Below, piece by piece: positions 39,917 through 52,520 of a DNA stretch of 64,000 nt. The stretch comes from Mycteria americana (lineage: Eukaryota > Chordata > Aves > Ciconiiformes > Ciconiidae). Where the stretch lies: positions 77,729,635-77,793,634 of the forward strand of contig NC_134365.1 of NCBI RefSeq assembly GCF_035582795.1. The letters run 5' to 3'. Both the position numbers and the translations under genes were made by a program. Numbering within the stretch: the stretch's first letter is position 1; each line of letters opens with the position of its first letter. The notes beneath the pieces are model-generated. The model was not told the DNA's origin. It did no database searches and was given only the letters and a program-made list of their open reading frames with translations.

Positions 39917-40098
39917 GGTTGATCCGGTGCCCCATGATGCTCCCAAACCTCCAGGATATACACGATTTGTCTGTATTTCTGATACTCACTCAAGAACTGA
40001 TCCCATCCAAATGCCATATGGAGATGTGTTAATACATGCTGGTGATTTCACTGAGCTGGGACTTCCTAGTGAAGTAAAAAAATTCAACGAGTGGCTAG
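39917..40098 (+). CDS. MPPED1: MPPED1 second coding exon (residues 51-112, first metal-binding motifs)
   Basis: The exon starts after CTGCAG at 39911-39916 and ends before GTAGGT at 40099. Its first G completes the Met codon left open by the previous exon. It contains the first two signature motifs of calcineurin-like phosphoesterases: CISDTHSRTD with Asp73 and His75 (the D-x-H metal ligands) and HAGDFTE with Asp94 (the bridging Asp of the GD motif). These sit at a constant offset of 8 from Asp65, His67 and Asp86 of MPPED2, supporting correct splicing. The enzyme family binds two divalent metals and hydrolyses phosphoesters such as 2',3'-cyclic nucleotides in vitro; the physiological substrate of MPPED1 is not established. 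The exon ends in phase 1 inside the Gly112 codon. The overlapping second GT at 40103 would break the reading frame with the next exon, so it was not used. Confidence 0.97.
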
Positions 40099-41928
40099 GT
40101 AGGTATTGAATTCTGTGTGGATTTGAAAGTAAATTTGTTTACTGATTGTATCTGCCCCTTCTGCCTCCCAGTAAAAACCATCATGTACTCAGAAATGATG
40201 AATATTAATTTGGCTTTTAAATTTGAATGGCAATGAGCAGGAATCAGATTTTTTTTTTTTTTAACAAATATTTTTGCATTTTTCCAACTGAGCAAATAAG
40301 ATTTGTGAGACTATTCATCTGTTCTGCCTTCACACTCTCAAGTGTACATTAAGCAACTTCTTGGTGTTAGTAACAATTTAAGTCAGTAGGCCTTTAATGA
40401 TTTACATAAAACCTCTTACATACATTGTTATGGCTTTGCTTCCCCGCAAAAAAAGTTGTTGTGACTGAAAACATTTGTCTGTTTAACCCCGGAGGCTCAT
40501 AGTTTTTTTTATCTGAGGCTCAGCTGCACCACAGTGATGAATTCCAAACAAAGCAAAACGTGTGCCTGTGGTTGCTGTCTTGGATGTAGCAGACCAGATG
40601 TAGATGCCTTCTGTAGGCAACTGTTGGCATTGGTAACTGAAATTCTGTTCCACTGGGCAAGAGAGTGGTGATTTACATGTGCTTCTGCAATGTTTTGTAT
40701 ATGCTAAAAAAAATGACAGTGAAAATTGGAAAGCATACACTGTATCCAGACAAAAACCCTGATCGGTATTGTTCCTGCAGCAGTGTGGATACCTTAATTT
40801 AGAATAAAAATGGGTTCTGGATCCTGATACTTCATTATCAAAAAAAGGGTGAGAGGAAATGAAGGAGTTGGAGAAAGAAAGGACACAGTTTAAGGGTAAT
40901 GGATTTCAGTTTTTAGGTTGATTTTCTTTCCTGTAGTTGATATTTTTGCATTTCTCCTGTCTTTTTTGCTACATATTACAGCATTCCACACTGGGAAGGC
41001 ACAAAGCAGGCAGGTGCGTATAGGCTGAAATGGAATGTAAAAAAAAGTCAGGACTTCACAATTTAAACAAATATTTACTAGCAAATAATTATCAGCAAAG
41101 CTGATAAATATTTATTTGAGCTTGGGGACCTAATAATACATCCCACATGGAACAATTGCATTTTTCTATGAGTTTTAAGGTAGGGACAGCATGTGGAAGT
41201 AACATACTCTGTTCCAGTTCCCTCACCTCTGTCTCTGTACCCAAATGGAACAGGTTGGCTGCAAAAGAGAAAACAAATTTTAATCCTATTTTGTAGGTCT
41301 CTACCATGTATTATAATAATGTACTGAAAATAGCATATGAAGATTATACAAACCATATGGTTATCCCTTCTAAATAATACCCATTTTATTTATCTGCTAG
41401 TGTGGGAAGAAAAGTGCTTTGGGATACTGCTAGTGAGCAAGGATGGGGGCTACACATTACTTGCTGCACAGTTTTTGTCTCCCTAGTTCTCCATCTGCCT
41501 CCCTGCTGGTCACAGCTGTACAGTGTTCTGAAGAAGTCCTTAAGCTGAAATCCTCTCAGTATGGTAGGGAGATTTCCCAAGGCATTTCTGTGATGGTCTT
41601 TTCATCATTTTTATTCCAAAAGAAAGCTTAATTTTCTGACTTTTCAGGCATGCTTCCAATTTCATGGTAGTGTGCAGTTTGGGAAAAGGTGATCTTTGTG
41701 GTTTGAGTTATATTTTTGCAAGAGCATCTTTGAGATATGCAAATTTAGCAAGTTCAAGATTTTTTTTAGTTTCTTGGCAATTTGAAAAAATGCAAAATTT
41801 AACTTAATTTTTAAATTCATTCCAGAAAATGTAATAGAAAAATGTTATGTGGTCACTACATAGGTTTCATTCAGCTAGCATTTAAAGTTTTGTTCCAGTT
41901 CAAAATTGTAAACTTTTTAAAAAAAATT

Positions 41929-41950
41929 ATTTAATTAATATTAATTAAAT
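41929..41950. repeat. 22-bp perfect AT palindrome
   Basis: A perfect palindrome centred between 41939 and 41940, built of TTAATTAA blocks, in a strongly AT-rich stretch of the intron. Confidence 0.95.
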
Positions 41951-43179
41951 GAGATTTCAAAATTGAAACTTTAGCTTTTTTGAAAGTTTTTTTTTGTTTT
42001 AAATGAACAATTTATCAACTCTTGAATACCTTGATTGTTTGCAAAATCTATAGTAAATGGTAGAATGGTTAAAAGTGTTCTCTTTGAGAAGAAGAAATTT
42101 CAAAAGTTTTTGCTGGTTGTCCATTTTGTTGTGAAAGGCAGTAGACTCCAGCAGTTCTGATTTTTCTAGATAGCTGCTTCCAGTACCTGTCACAATTTTG
42201 CAACTCCCACAGCCTACCCAACCTTCTCCTTCTTCCTTGTCTTAACATTTTACTAGTTCTTGAGAAAGTAATTGAGAGACTGGCACAGACTTTTACCTCC
42301 ACCGTCATTCTTACCTGCTGCCACCACATTTCTCTGTCTGTGCCTTCATCCCATAGCACAGGGCTCACCTTCCCACTTAGTTATTTTGTTCTGTTTCAAA
42401 TCTATGTCTTCTGCCATTATTAGACTATAACTTTGTTTACACCTTGGAGTAAACCCTAGAATATTTGTTTGTTACACCTTCCCTTGATCTCAGCTTCCTC
42501 TTAGGCACTAGATACATATCCTACTACTGCTTTTGCACTGTATCTTTATGTGTAGCATTGATTCCTACCTTGTAGCTTTCTGTTCTGTCATGCCCTCTTG
42601 GGTCTTGCAACTCAACTCTATCGGCCTATTTAATCTTTTCAAGAGGCGCTTCAGCAAGTTCGGATTTTGTCTTTCTGTTCTACATAAAATTTCTGTGCCT
42701 GTCTGATGCAAAGTATATTTTACATTAACATCATTAACTTACATGGACCTTATGGTTATATTGAGCACATGCTCAAGTGTTGTGCTAATAGAGGCACGTT
42801 GGCTTGCTGAGTCATACCCTAAAATATGTTCTCTCTTTTTTAGGCTAACTGTATGTGGGTACACAGGAGGGTCTGTACCAGCTCAGATAATACGTCTCTC
42901 TAGCCCGGTATTGTCTTTGACTCTGGCTAGCAGCCAAGGTGCTCTGCTTTGTCTGGCCCTTAGTCACCTAGTTTTATACTTTTTATCCTCTGACCCCTAA
43001 AGCCCTCCACTTAATTTCACTTCACGTCATTCTTTTTGTTAATTAGTTGTTTTCTTTCACTTTTCTTTTTCTTAAAGCCCCCTCCCCAGGGAGGGATTTG
43101 AGGTTTTACTAGGGCTAGGTTGATGCCTAACTCTCTGGAGGAGATTAAATGCTGGTGATAACTGGATGTGCATATTTTC

Positions 43180-43930
43180 TCAGCTTTCTCTGGTAGGCAG
43201 TCCAAGGACTTCTTGAGCCACAGCATTACTTTGTATTTAATATATAGATTTTTCTTCTCTGAGTTTTTTAATTGCCTTTTGGATCTATGCAAATTTTGAG
43301 TGCTGACACAATCCTGCATCAGAGTTCCACAATGTGATATGGATTGTGTGAAGAACTTTGCTTATTTTGAACCTGTCACCTACTAGTTTCATTTGGTATT
43401 TCCTAATACTGGAAGAGGCAAGTGAACAACTTCATTCTGCATTCTGCATAAGGATTTATAGGCTCTTCCCATATCTGCCCTTAAGATATTTTTCAGGCTG
43501 AAGACTGTTTGGAAGTCCTGAAATGCCTTTGATCATCTATGTTACTCTTTGTACCTCTTTGTTCTATATCCCTTTAAAAATGGTGAGACCAGAACTGCAC
43601 ATGATCTGAGAATACCACAGATTTATCTCCTGGCATAATGAAATTTCCTAGTTTGTTCTCTTTTCCTTTCTAGTGTTGTGGATTATTCTGTTTTTATTTT
43701 TGACTGTGACTGAACAATGAGATGGCATTTTCATAAAATTGCCTATTATAACTCTATGAACTCTTTCCTGAATGGTAATATCTAGTTCAGAACCCATCAG
43801 TGTGTATCTATAGTTGGTATATTTTTTCCAGCACTTGAATTATTCTGCATAAATTTCTATTCAGTTTCATCTGTCCTCTTATTGCCCAGTCATGCGGTAT
43901 CATGATGTACTTTTGCAAGTCAGATTTCTA
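43180..43930 (-). mobile_element. Ancient CR1/L3-like LINE 3' region, antisense
   Basis: Segments such as CAGAGTTCCACAATGTGATA, GGTGAGACCAGAACTGCACA and TTATTGCCCAGTCATGCGG occur in the order of an old reptile CR1 (L3-like) 3' end read on the minus strand. The copy is strongly diverged and has no usable frame. Boundaries are approximate. Confidence 0.7.
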
Positions 43931-44337
43931 TGTTGCTACCCTTATTCAGGGTAGCTTAGAAAAAGAAGGGCAAAAGGGATGAATAGTCAGTTTACAAAGC
44001 TTGCCAATGGTGCCAACCCTCCCTTCTTTTCCCGAATTGACCTTTCTGCTGTTTTTATTTTTCATTTTTTCCTTTTTTTACCTAGTTTCTTCTCTGACTG
44101 TATTTTTCTTCCAAATTTGAAAATCCAATTTTGAAGAATCTGAAAAAAGGAAGTACAAAATATGTATTATGGTAGGGCGAAGCAGAAGGCCATGAGGCCA
44201 GTGAAACTTTCTAATGACATTATAAGGATGCATGGTATGACAGCTTTGAACATATGCTAATTTTCCACTGCGTCCAGGAGATTTTAATGACATCACTTTA
44301 AACAGCCAAAAATAATTCGGGGGAATTGTTTCTAAAT

Positions 44338-44813
44338 ATATGGACCTGTTAGGGCAGGCCCAGAGGAGGGCCACGAAAATGATCAAGAGGGTTGGAACAC
44401 CTCTCCTGTGAAGAAAGGCTGAGAGAGTTGGGGTTGTTCAGCCTGGAGAAGAGGAGGCTCTGGGGAGACCTTACTGCAACCTTTCAATATATAAAGAGGG
44501 CTTGTAAGAAAGCTGGAGAGGGACTTTTTACCAGGGCCTGTAGTGACAGGACAAGGAGCAGTGGTTTTAAACTGAAAGAGGGTAGATTTAGATTGGATAT
44601 AAGGAAAGAATTTTTTACAATGAGGGTGGTGAGACACAGAACAGGTTGCCTGGAGAGGTTGTGGATGTCCCATCATTGAAAATGTTCAAAGTCAGGTTGG
44701 ATGGGGCTTTGAGCAACCTTATCTAGTGAAAAATGTCCCTGCTTATGTCAGGGGGTTGGACTAGATGATCTTTAAAGGTGCCTTCCAGCCCAAACCATTC
44801 AATGATTCTATGT
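44338..44813 (+). mobile_element. CR1 LINE, 5'-truncated 3' end
   Basis: A sense-strand CR1 fragment of about 475 bp. Its frame at 44392-44679 reads the classic C-terminus of CR1 ORF2, including [20 protein letters not shown] and [12 protein letters not shown]. The 3' untranslated part contains GGTTGGACTAGATGATCTTT and ends in ATTCAATGATTCTATG, close to the family's ATTCTATG repeats. Frames are close to intact, so it is younger than the other copies here. 5' truncation is the normal outcome of CR1 insertion. It lies in the third MPPED1 intron in the same orientation as the gene. Confidence 0.93.
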
Positions 44814-46644
44814 GATCAAGGCTAGGTAAGGTAGATTATATCGTAAGGTATATCAAGCTCACTATGCACTGTAGCTATCCTTGTCCTCAGCTTTTTCATT
44901 ATTTTTTTGTTATTTATTCCCTACCTGCATATAAATCAACTGTGTTGTAGGACAAATACAAAGACACGTGTCCTACTTTAGTGCAGTCATCAAATAATGG
45001 CTCCAAAACCATTATTGTTGGCACTGGAAATTGCCTGCTTGGCTCAGTTGCTCTTGTAATTCCCCTTGCTCAAGTCTGTAATACCATTTCCAAATTGTGT
45101 ACGCTCCAGGACCCACTGTCACTTTGAGCTTGTGGGTTACTTTCCTGGAAATTTAACTAAATAGCTGATCTATGATATAAGCTGCGACACATACTTCCAT
45201 ATTCTCTCTGAGAATTCTCTTCTGTGCATGGATTGGAAAGATTACTTAAACTAACACATTTTATAATATCCATTGTTTCAGTATGTTTGCTTGAGATTTT
45301 CCAATGTCAACGACAGTCTTCCTATTTGAAATTCAAGTTCAAGCTAAATTTGAAATAAAAAAATAGAAGGTGGCTTTGCATTGTAGTGGAAAACAATAAT
45401 TAGCTCTTCAGAGTATTTTCCTGAAAATGTTAATCTTACTTGCATATCGTACACACAGAAAAAAAATGGATTAAATTATTTGACATGCACTTCAGGAATT
45501 GACCTGGGCAGATTCAGCTCAAAGGATAATATTTTTATTTCATCCTAAAAAGTATTTTAGAGTGAAGATGCCTTCTCAGCTATGGTAACTAGCACTACTA
45601 GAATTACCTGTTTCTAATATTAGATTGTAGAACAAAATTAGCTAATTTTGGTCAATAAACATCATCCCTACTTTTAAGTTCTTGATAAAAAATAAAAGAT
45701 CTTTAGAAAAGCCTGAAACACTAGGCTTAGCTTTACTTTTGCTTTACTGTTCAATCTTGCAAAATAATGGTATTTATTTTTCTTCCTCTCTTAACAGGTA
45801 TTTTATATTTTTAGGTTCAATAATACTCACATTTAAAACAGATTAAAATTGTGTTGAAGAAGAAAGGAAATCAGCTTCAGAGCAGCAAAAGAAATTAGAA
45901 TTTATAAATTGTAGTCATGCCATTTTGACCATCGGTAATTACACTATTTTTATGTTAATGTAGAAACCCCTTGAAAGAAGTATTTAAGCACTAATTATCT
46001 ATTTACAAAAGAATGGCTTTGGAAATGCAGTGAAAAACATTGAGCTGTGTAGGGATTTAGAACAGATGTCATTTTTAAAAGACTGGGCATACTAAAAAAA
46101 GTGCTGGTTTTTACTGCATTTCTTAAATGTGTGATGGCTCAGATCCGTTTGTACATTTAAGGCTCAGACAGTACAGCACAGAAAAGTGCACTGCAAGACA
46201 CTCTTCCAGTATTTCTCGAGTTCTGGGGAGTTAATATGTCCTGAAGACTTCTGAACATTAAACTGGCTGCTGGGAGTCTCAGGGAATATTTAAGCTACAT
46301 CCCTGTATTGGGAAGATGACCCAGAACAACTGTTTTCCAGGTATTCCTCCCATGCTAGTGGTGAGAAGCTGTAGAAGCTATAGGAGCGGTAGGTGCTAAA
46401 GGATTTTTCCTTCATTCCCTCCTTCCAAACACATGTATGCTTTTGGGTACTTTGTACTAATACTGAGGTTGCTTCTTTCCGCTGATGGAGTGGAAAGTAG
46501 CCAAACTTCAAGATTCTGAGTCTCTGGGATGACTCACCTAAAAACATCCTGTGATTTTCATAAATATTGAGATCCCTGACCCCAAAATAAGCAAGTGAGT
46601 AAAAATACCCAGTCTTATTCCAGACTAGCAGACATGTGTAGCCT

Positions 46645-46965
46645 TAGGAAGGCAGTATGGCCCAGAAGTGCAGGGAGCAACCAGGGAACTGAAGGATCTG
46701 GAATATGATTCTGTGAACTGCCATTGCTTCTGGCGGAGATATTTGAAAGAGCCTGAGGAAGACAGGCAACCAAATTCTAGTTAGTCCTCTTCAGTTTCGA
46801 CAGCCTCTTTATTGTTCCCCCTTGTAAAATTGTGAAAATGATGCTTGATCTACCTACCACATGAATGTGTTGGAGGATTAATTATTCTCAGTACAGCACT
46901 TTGAACACCTATTGCAAAGCACTATACACAAACATTAAGCATTGTTATTAGTGCTGTGCACCTTT
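46645..46965 (+). mobile_element. CORE-SINE/MIR, nearly full length
   Basis: GGCAGTATGGCCCAGAAGTG at the start resembles the tRNA-derived head, and the 3' half has TTGTAAAATTGTGAAAATGA, GGAGGATTAATTATTCTCAG, then GCACTTTGAACACC and CAAAGCACTATACA, the usual MIR/CORE-SINE order, with a TTGTTATTAG tail. About 320 bp, diverged but complete in outline. Confidence 0.65.
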
Positions 46966-49900
46966 TACGGTGACATGACACACAGCTCTTTGTAGTCTTC
47001 CCTTCCAGAAGGTGACAACTGGGAGATACTGAAAACACCTTTGTGGGATCTGAAGATCTGAATAGGAATCTGTATCAGTGTGCAGAGAGATCCATGTAGG
47101 AAATCTAAAATACTTTTTAATTGTTACTTTTTAACAGAGTTCTCTTATCTCCTTTGCTTTCATTGTCCCCAGATACGTGTTGTAAACCAAAACTAGAATA
47201 TTCTAAACGGCAGAAAAGCTGTTGTAGAAATCTGTCTCCTCAGGAAGGTATATTATTTAAGACTATATTCCAGGAAGTGAAAAAGAACAAATATTTATGA
47301 AAATGGACCCTGTGGCTTACGTAGTTGGGGGTTCTGAAACCATCAATTGCCATAATCTAAGGGGACATATAAAAGGAAGGTTCAATCTGGGGAAACCTTG
47401 CAGTCGTACAATTTTCTAGGCGTCTGTTACTGACCACTAGTGGACAGAAGGTACAGAGCTACATAATCTCTTGGTCTGACTCACTACAGCTACTCTAATG
47501 GCCTAGTTTGCTGCATGCATTGGGTTGGTTCTGCATAATTATAGGGTGATTAAATAAACCAGGGTAAAAGGAAGCCACTTTTCCTTTAGAAGTAATTTTT
47601 GCCAATTATTATACGTATGTGTGGGTGCGTATAAAACACAGTATATCAAGAGCCTAAGTTGGCCTATTGTCAGATATTTTTTAGTTTGATTTGCCTTTAT
47701 CTATTTGTTTTAAGAAATCCTGTTTTGCAAATGTGAGTAGTATTGTATGTGTTTGCTGTTTTAGTGTTTGATATAATTACTGGCTTTTACAATGCAAGAA
47801 TGTCTAGAGCTAGCAGGTTACAGATGACTTAGGAGGGAGTGTTCATTTACAATGTTATTCCAGATTACACACCATACAAAAAATATGTTAATGTGAATTT
47901 CCCAGACATCAGCCGCAGTGTTTAAACACAGAACTGTCAAAGAGATGCTAAAAAGCAATCTGAGGCAGTTATGCGGTCTTTTTACTATATCACTCACTGC
48001 TGCATTCTAAAAGGTTGAAATGAGAGGGGAAAAGCATTAAGTGGGCACTTATATGATTGTCACTGCTTTTAATGAATACTAAAAATCCTGCTCAGTACAA
48101 TACCAGGAGAGAAGCAAAGCAATCTGCTTGTACAAGTTTGCATTTATCTTGGTGAAGTTGCAAGTTGATAACAATTGTAAGCTGCAAAGGAGGTCACTGG
48201 TTGATAAAGATGCCTAACCTCTTAGTACAAGAGGAGCCTGGAGTATAAACATCATGCATTTGCTTTTGAATTATTTGTAGCGTTGATCTAATTTACAGAG
48301 AAGAACACTTGCTGATGGAACAGGATGAACCTTTAAGTACACAGAATTCTACTTTGAACAAACTCAGATGCAGAGAAATAGCAAACAAAGGCATATTGTT
48401 CAGTGCTTTGCATTATGCAGTTTGTCATTCAAGTAATGCTTCCCCAGCATTTCAAGTTATTTTGTAAAAATTATGTTCACCATAAAAAGGACTTACTGTA
48501 GTTTAGAAGTTAAGAATTGCTGTAATAATTTTGTAATTGGTGCATAAACATGCAAAAAATTAGATGTTCAGTTGATTTTCTTAATTAGTAATCTACAGTA
48601 ATGAAAGAATAAACAAAGATGTTACTAGCTAAACAATATATATATTCTCATATGTTATATTACCAGAACTACTATCAGATTCTTCTTATACTAAGCAAAC
48701 AAAGGCTAAGAAACTTTCTGAGGAGTGCTTGCCATAACTGACAAAAACTCCATGTATGTAGTTAAGAAGTTAGTAAGATGATAATATCATCTGGTTATAT
48801 ATAAGCTAAATATGATATCCCAGGCTTTTTGATTGTAAAATAATCTCAAAGAATAATAAATTACATTGATTTAGGATATTCAGGGCAGAATGTTTTGTGT
48901 GATGAGTTGTTCTGGGAGCAGAACCACTCCTACCTGACTTCTTGGATTTTGTGTCATAGACCTTCTGTGGGTTCTTAGGTGTCTCATAGGTGTCTCATAT
49001 CAAGGAGACATTCCTTTGAAGCCTCTCCTTCAGTCTGGGCATTAATCTTCTTAGACACTTACTTTCAGGAAACTCAAGGGAACATAATTATCTTTAAGGC
49101 CTTTACTCCTCTACTGAATATAGTAAATGAATTTTGAGTCTGTTGGGCATTTTCAGAGGGTTATTGGGAGACAAGCATACAGATGTGTAAAGCATCGTAC
49201 TTCTACAGGTTTTGTTTCTGTAAGAAAAAGATACCCTTTGCTAAAACTGCTGAATTAAGTACAAGATAATTTGTCTCCAGCATTTTTCTGCATACAGGGG
49301 GAGATTACAAAAAGGAAAGGAGAGGGAAAAATGAGGCAGAAAAGATGAAGAACCATGTAGCAGAGAAGAAGGAAAAGGAAGGGAAAAATCTCTCATCCCA
49401 TGTTAAGACAGAGGCTGAAAGAGTGGATGATGGCTTGGAGCCCCATTCCAAATCGGCAGAAGGCAAAAGTTGGATGTGGCCTGAAAGAGAAAGCCTTGAA
49501 GCCCAGGACTGAATTGGAGCCAGTGTGTTTCTGACAGAATTTTGATATATAAACATTTCTGTTGATTCCAAATCCAAATAGGATGAAGTGGCTAGAGGTT
49601 GATTATGGAGGAAAATAATTTTAATTTCTTGTGAGTTAGACATTATGGGAGGAAAAACCCCTGTATTTTAGAAAAAAATGTGAAATTTTGCTTAGAAATG
49701 AAACTTTTATTCACCCCAAAATATTTTAAACTGACATTTTGCTTCATTTTGTTTCCTTGGTAATGTCAGAATCACTACATGAATTTCCAAATATATCCCA
49801 TTCCATCCAAGTGGTATTTTAATAATTTTAATACAGAAAACTATATAGGTAAAATTTTTGAACCAATTCTATTTGTAGTTCGTCTCCAGGTTACAGGGAT

Positions 49901-50699
49901 ACTTTAGCAGAAGCTTCTCAGGTGCCAAGAACAGGGGGATTCCCGGTCTTTGGGCAAAACCACTTGCCTTGTTTTGGCTAGTCAAAATAAGAGATCAGAA
50001 AAAAAATGTAGCTTTCCCCCAAATTCATAACTTTTCCTTTTTTTTTTTGGTTTGAAAATACATCTTTGACTCCCATAGCATATGTTCTTGCATGTGTTTC
50101 TTGGCACTCCTGAAGGGCAGATCTATTTCTTACATGCTTGCTGCCTTAATTTTACTGGGGAATGAATTTTGTCCTGGATATGTGTGCAGAATTCCTGTGA
50201 CAGCCATAAATTTTCTTTAATATCTTTGTATACATAGAGCTTCTGTATTAATACCAAATTTGCTACCTGCCCACCAGCAAAGCCATATGTTAGCATCAAA
50301 TGTTAATTGGCTATCAGTTGGGTATTTAGTCTTACTCATCTGCTAAATGGATAGTACGAGAAACTTACACCAAAGTTAATGGAACATACTCTCTAGTCCT
50401 GTTAAATTGCTTGTCTACCATAGATTTGTTCCATTAGACTCACAACACGAAATTAGTTTTTATTTTCTTTCAGCATTGCAGATCCTTTAAAATTCTTGTT
50501 TGTTTTCCAGTGTATTGTCTTGTATTGTTTTCCAGAAACCTAGCACTGCACAGGATGGAAGGGACCTCTGGAGGTCATTGAGTCCAGCCTCCTGTTCACA
50601 GCAGGCCTAGTTAGAGCAGACTGCTCAGAACCTTGTCCAGTTGAATTTTGAAAATCTCTAAGGGTGGAGATTTCACAGCTGCTCTGGGCACCTATTCCA

Positions 50700-51916
50700 C
50701 TTTTTGACCATCCTCATGGTAAAATTCTTTCCTTATACCATGTTCCCACTAGTGTCTCTTGCCTCTTGTTGTATCTGTGTGCACCTCTGAGAAGAACCTA
50801 GCTCTGCCTTCTCTTTATCCTGAGATCAGGTAGTTGCAGACAGCAGTAAGGTCTTCCCTTCATCTTCTCTAGGCTGAACAGACTCAGATCTCAGCCTCTC
50901 CCCATATGCCACATTCCCCAACTATCTTGGTGGCCCTCTGCTGGACTTGCTTCAGTTTATCAATAGTTTTTCTTCTACTGAGGAACCCAGAACTGGACGC
51001 CACACTCCAGATGTGGTCTCACAAGTGCTGGATAGAGGAGAAAGATCACTCCTTTTGTTCAGCTGGTTTTGCTGTTACTAATACAGGCCAGGATATGGTT
51101 GGCTGTCTTTGCCACAAAGACACACTGCTGAGTCTTGTTGAAGGAAGTTACTCCATTCTAGGTGCAGGACTTCGTATTTGCTTTTCATGAAGTTTTATGA
51201 GGTTCCTGTCAGCCCATTTTGCCAGCCTTTGGAGGTTCCTCCAAATAGCAGACATGCCCTCCAGAGTGGGTTGGCAGATCCCCACCCCTAATTTGGTGTT
51301 GTCTGCAAACTTGCGGAAAGTGCACTCCATCAGATCATCCAGGCTGTCAGTAAAGAAGGGAAGCAGTATTGGCCCCAGCATCACTAGCTGAGGGATACCT
51401 CTAGTGACTGACTGCTAGGTGGACTTTGTACCACTGATTCTAGCCCTTTGAGCCCAGGTGATACTTGCAGGTGATACTTGACTCACCTTATCATCCATCC
51501 TTATCTCACCAATTTGGCTATAATGATGCCGTGGGATCACGACAAAGGCTAAAATCAAGGCGAAAAACATCCAGTGCTCTCCCTTATCCACAGTGCCAGT
51601 CATCTCATAGAAGGCAATTGCGTTAGTCAGGTATGATTTACCCATGTTAAATCAATGATGGCTGTTCCCAATCACTTTCCTGACCTGTACATGCTTGGAA
51701 AATTACTCTGTGGGAGATTTGTTCCATAATTTTCCCAGGCCTGATGTGAGGCTTGTGGGCTGTAGTTCCCCAGATTCCCCTTCTTGCCTTTCTTGAGGAC
51801 GGGTGGGACATTTGCCTTTTCCCACCCATTGGGAACTTCTCCAATCCCCCTGACTTTTCAAAGGTGATGGACCTGTGATAGACAGGTGATAGGTCTGTGT
51901 CCATCCATTGCAGCAC
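50700..51916 (-). pseudogene. CR1 ORF2 remnant (reverse transcriptase, C-terminal part)
   Basis: Minus-strand frames show consecutive CR1 reverse transcriptase blocks. The first holds GKIMEQIS (about 51.75 kb). The second holds GKSYLTNAIAFYEMTG (about 51.64-51.60 kb). The third is MLGPIL, a short gap, DSLDDLMECTFRKF, then ADNTKLG (51.38-51.29 kb), followed by a WADRNLIKLH block. The catalytic F-A-D-D box reads FADN, so one of the metal-binding aspartates is lost. Blocks lie in different frames, and a 13-bp tandem duplication (51455-51480) adds a further shift. Most of the endonuclease domain expected between the ORF2 start and the reverse transcriptase is absent. This is a dead LINE copy. Confidence 0.88.
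51455..51480. repeat. 13-bp tandem duplication inside CR1
   Basis: CAGGTGATACTTG occurs twice head to tail and shifts the frame of the CR1 reverse transcriptase remnant. Confidence 0.93.
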
Positions 51917-52520
51917 TCAGTCAGGTGAGCTATCCCACCATGTCTTCATAATCTCAGAGGTGTCACAGCTCTCCACTGTGCATGGAATTCTTCCTCCTGG
52001 TTGTACCCCATGCTGTGTGTGTGTGTGTGTGCATACAGGTACCTGAGAGGAGCCCCAGTGAGGCTGCTTTTGCAAGGGTAGTGCAAGAGCCTTTGCCATC
52101 CTGTTGTCGCCCAGCTGCTTCCTTGCTGCCTCCACGCCTTCACTTCTCTTCACAGCATGACAACCCTTCCCCAACACACCTGATTTAAAACTCTTCCCAC
52201 TGTATTAGTGAACCTGTTGGCAAAGACGCTCTTGCCCCAGTTTGCATGGGGAATGCCATCGCTGTGCATCAGTCCTTGTTCTTCAAAAAGGGTCCTGTGG
52301 TCATAGAAGCTGGAGCCATGCTTGCAGCACAAGCCACGCAGTGTCGTGCTGACTGTGGGATGCATCCACTCCCACCTGTGCAGTGAGCCCCCTCCCTGGG
52401 AGGATTGAGGAGGTACCATCAGGGCTGCATCCCCCTCACTGTTATCTCAGGGCTGTCAGTCACCCTTGATACACTCAAGGTCGCTCTAGTGCTACCATTG
52501 GTGCCTACATGGATGAGCGG
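51917..52520 (-). pseudogene. CR1 ORF1 esterase tail and ORF1/ORF2 junction remnant
   Basis: On the minus strand, 52419-52150 reads STTLRGLCCKHGSSFYDH, RTLFEEQG and SDGI, then GKSVFANRFTN. This matches the C-terminal part of the esterase (SGNH-type) domain known from ORF1 of CR1 elements, where the D-G-[IV]-H block carries the catalytic Asp/His; the His position is altered here (SDGIPH). It is followed by the linker with the CACACA run and, near 51.93 kb, KTWWDSSPD, the decayed beginning of the ORF2 endonuclease (ETWWDSS in intact copies). Frames are disrupted. Assignment is from family knowledge recalled from bird and reptile CR1 sequences. Confidence 0.75.

Noticed and set aside
49660..49760. 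GAAAT/ATTTT-rich segment resembling an old DNA transposon
   Set aside because: Similar AT-rich strings occur near 0.55, 24.55 and 41.75 kb, but no terminal inverted repeats or shared boundaries could be shown.
52015..52031. Stand-alone TG microsatellite
   Set aside because: It is the complement of the CACACA run already present at the CR1 ORF1/ORF2 junction, slightly expanded.
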